From Promethearchaeota archaeon (GTDB lineage Archaea; Asgardarchaeota; Lokiarchaeia; Sigynarchaeales; SOKP01): DNA of 15,285 bases. Below are positions 13,794 through 15,285 of the stretch, in pieces (position 1 is the stretch's first letter; every line of letters begins with the position of its first letter). The position numbers and the translations under genes were made by a program. The notes under the pieces were generated by a model. It had not been told where the DNA came from, searched no databases, and saw only the letters and a program-made list of their open reading frames with translations. The DNA is taken from positions 1-15,285 of the forward strand of contig JAHLWV010000030.1 of NCBI GenBank assembly GCA_019057735.1, given 5' to 3'.

Positions 13794-14570
13794 ATGTCAT
13801 TACCAGCTAAGAAAACAATTGAGATTGACGAGAATATTACTCATTATGTCTATAAAATGCTCTCGCATGAAAGTATCCTTAAATATGACGAAAGTAAGTG
13901 CGTTGAGTGCGGATTTTGTCATAGAGTTTGTCCTGTAACCATATCTATTTACGACGAACCATTAAAAAGAACGGCTATCGGAACACCAGAAGAAATGAGG
14001 GTCGAATCCGACAAGAAGATTGTCGTAGATACAGAAAAGTGTATTTGGTGCGGTAGTTGTACTTGGATATGTCCAGGATATACTCTAGAACTGCTAATTA
14101 ATGGAGAAAATAAAATCCTATTAGTAGAAAATGGGTCTCTTGCAGAATTTCACGAAGAGGTTCGCACTTTAGAAAACGGTCAGAAAGTCCGAAAAGTGGT
14201 TCACGGTTCAATTAAATTTAATTGCACTGAAAAAGATGCCAAAGTAATTGACGCTTTTACTAAGGAGTGTGCTGTGGACGCTATGTCGCGTGAAGAAAAG
14301 GACATAGCAGTAGACATAGATAAATGTATTTTGTGTTTTAAATGCACAGACGCTTCCAAAAACTACGACAATATTAGTGTTGATATTCACAGAGACCAAT
14401 TCATGAAAGTTAAAGGTAATCCTTCCTCCGTATGGAATGGTATTATGTTACGCGTTCTTGGAAAAGAGGGGAAGATTAAGGGAATAATGAGTCGTAGCCA
14501 AAATAAGCTTGCTGATTCCGTTATGCGCTTGTTAGGAAGGGAATCTATCGAGGAAGACGATAAAACCTAA
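13794..14570 (+). CDS. Polyferredoxin-like 4Fe-4S protein
   Basis: A 258-aa soluble iron-sulfur protein. Two full [4Fe-4S] motifs are clear: C36/39/42/46 (CVECGFCHRVCP) and C83/86/89/93 (CIWCGSCTWICP). A third site is split: C178/181/184 (CILCFKC) lacks the usual fourth cysteine downstream (N190 region), but C159 in ECAVDAM, the CPxxAI-type position, could supply it. Residues ~100-145 hold a mixed alpha/beta insert without cysteines except C144. The basic C-terminal 50 residues have no cluster motif. It starts 66 bases after the FrhB-like gene behind GTGAAGG, so it is probably in the same transcript and serves as an electron conduit. It does not match MvhB or another named polyferredoxin well enough for a symbol. 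Confidence 0.75.
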   Translation: MSLPAKKTIEIDENITHYVYKMLSHESILKYDESKCVECGFCHRVCPVTISIYDEPLKRTAIGTPEEMRVESDKKIVVDTEKCIWCGSCTWICPGYTLELLINGENKILLVENGSLAEFHEEVRTLENGQKVRKVVHGSIKFNCTEKDAKVIDAFTKECAVDAMSREEKDIAVDIDKCILCFKCTDASKNYDNISVDIHRDQFMKVKGNPSSVWNGIMLRVLGKEGKIKGIMSRSQNKLADSVMRLLGRESIEEDDKT

Positions 14571-14614
14571 TTTTAGTAATTTTTATTTTCAACATATTTT
14601 TTATTCTTTTGTTT
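14571..14614 (+). terminator. T-rich termination zone after the redox cluster
   Basis: Directly after the polyferredoxin-like stop the coding strand has repeated T runs of four to six with no hairpin, the archaeal intrinsic terminator form. It probably ends the plus-strand redox cluster, as the next gene is functionally unrelated and has its own TATA-like box. Confidence 0.5.
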
Positions 14615-14616
14615 CT

Positions 14617-14624
14617 CTATATAG
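14617..14624 (+). promoter_or_regulatory. Candidate TATA box of the methyltransferase-like gene (CTATATAG)
   Basis: CTATATAG lies 39 bases before the ATG at 14664, predicting a leader of about 20 bases. It is identical to the box ahead of hdrA. Confidence 0.4.
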
Positions 14625-14663
14625 ATCAGCAAATTACAATTGCAGTATGATGAGAGAATAAAA

Positions 14664-15285
14664 ATGAAAGATATTAGTAAAAAAATCTTACTATTTTTAA
14701 TACTTCAGATTACCTATCCAAACATATTCTATATTCTACTTGTTCCAGAAGTTTATACAGTATCCATTTATGTTTTATATTTGCTAATGAATTATGTAAT
14801 TGCTCTTGCAGATACATTGATACGCCCTCTAACGAAGGAAAGAAATCCTTCAAAAATATATGATTTCTTGATATTATTGATGTTTTTGTTATCACCATTC
14901 TTGTTGATTGCTGCTTTTTATGAGAATAAGCTACTAATATCATTGATACTACCATTCTGGGATAATCTTGTTGTTAGTTATATTGGGTTTGTCATTTATC
15001 TTTCAGCAGGCATCTTAGTAATTGTTGGACGAGTACAGCTTGGCAAGTTCGGTTCAGGTGAATTAATAACGGAGGAAGACCATAAACTCTATACCGAAGG
15101 AGTTTACAAATATATTCGGAATCCAATGTATTCTGGGGCATTAATTGCTGTTATTGGGTTCGGTTTAGTCTTTAGAAGTATAATTACGCTATTATTCGTT
15201 TCGATTTTCTATTTTATTTTGTTTAAAATGAGAATAAATGAAGAAGAAAGACTTCTTTTTGAGGTTTTTGGAGAAGAATTCACTA
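14664..15285 (+). CDS. Isoprenylcysteine carboxyl methyltransferase/phospholipid methyltransferase-like membrane protein, 5' part
   Basis: 207 codons are visible and the frame is open at the right edge. Several hydrophobic segments indicate an integral membrane protein: residues ~8-30, ~30-48, ~72-90, ~95-127 and ~160-185. The diagnostic stretch LYTEGVYKYIRNPMYSGALI matches the G-x-Y-x-x-x-R-H/N-P-x-Y core of the ICMT/PEMT family, which binds S-adenosylmethionine at the membrane surface. EEERLLFEVFGEEF then resembles the family's E-E-x-x-L-x-x-x-F-G-x-x-Y tail, so only the last residues are missing. The family methylates prenylated cysteine carboxyls in eukaryotes and lipids or other substrates in prokaryotes; the substrate here cannot be told. 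It looks unrelated to the redox cluster and has its own promoter-like box. Confidence 0.75.
   Translation, partial: MKDISKKILLFLILQITYPNIFYILLVPEVYTVSIYVLYLLMNYVIALADTLIRPLTKERNPSKIYDFLILLMFLLSPFLLIAAFYENKLLISLILPFWDNLVVSYIGFVIYLSAGILVIVGRVQLGKFGSGELITEEDHKLYTEGVYKYIRNPMYSGALIAVIGFGLVFRSIITLLFVSIFYFILFKMRINEEERLLFEVFGEEFT

Noticed and set aside
14710..14955. 81-codon minus-strand ORF opposite the methyltransferase-like gene
   Set aside because: It lies wholly within the plus-strand membrane-protein frame, which carries a family signature. The antisense product has no recognisable features.
1..15285. tRNA, rRNA, CRISPR arrays, insertion sequences
   Set aside because: No matching structures, repeat arrays, terminal inverted repeats or transposase motifs were seen on either strand by eye.

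Overview
The window is AT-rich archaeal-looking DNA, most probably from an Asgard (Lokiarchaeota-type) anaerobe. The clue is a pair of adjacent selenoprotein genes, an HdrA with three in-frame UGA codons and an MvhD with two. All five UGAs sit where the families normally carry cysteine. Behind them lies a hairpin that looks like a eukaryotic-type SECIS element (ATGA/TGA sheared G·A core, 9-bp helix, A-rich apical loop). From memory, this combination has been described for Lokiarchaeota; the taxonomic call is inference, because no ribosomal or other marker gene is present.

Layout. 1-392 (+): 3' part of a QueG-like iron-sulfur/cobalamin reductase. 400-6921 (-): three-gene redox operon read right to left. 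It holds a 920-aa fusion in which an NfnB/GltD-type flavin module appears to be inserted inside a CCG (HdrD-type) domain behind an HdrC-type ferredoxin, then an NfnA-like FAD/[2Fe-2S] subunit, then a ~909-aa fusion of ferredoxin, FrhB-type (F420 or flavin) and NfnB modules. 6922-7253: divergent, AT-rich intergenic region. 7254-14570 (+): a second redox cluster with tungsten aldehyde:ferredoxin oxidoreductase (AOR), a HycB/BamC-like four-cluster ferredoxin, selenoprotein HdrA, selenoprotein MvhD, the SECIS-like element, an FrhB/FdhB-like iron-sulfur protein and a polyferredoxin-like protein. 14664-15285 (+): 5' part of an integral-membrane isoprenylcysteine/phospholipid methyltransferase-like protein.

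Working model (inference). AOR oxidises an aldehyde, or runs in reverse on an acid. Electrons pass through the small ferredoxin subunit to the HdrA flavin, with MvhD as adaptor and the FrhB-like protein and polyferredoxin as further electron ports. This resembles the AOR/HdrA/MvhD logic of the Bam benzoyl-CoA reductase complexes. No stand-alone HdrB or HdrC is present; the only Hdr-type CCG domains are in the divergent 920-aa fusion. The minus-strand operon looks like an Nfn-type bifurcating transhydrogenase elaborated with FrhB and Hdr modules, linking NAD(P)H, ferredoxin, possibly F420, and disulfide/thiol or other CCG-domain chemistry.

Conventional gene calling misreads the selenoprotein region. 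HdrA would be cut into two pieces and lose its N-terminus, and MvhD would be missed. No recognised gene in the window uses TGA as a stop. No rRNA, tRNA, CRISPR array or insertion sequence was seen.
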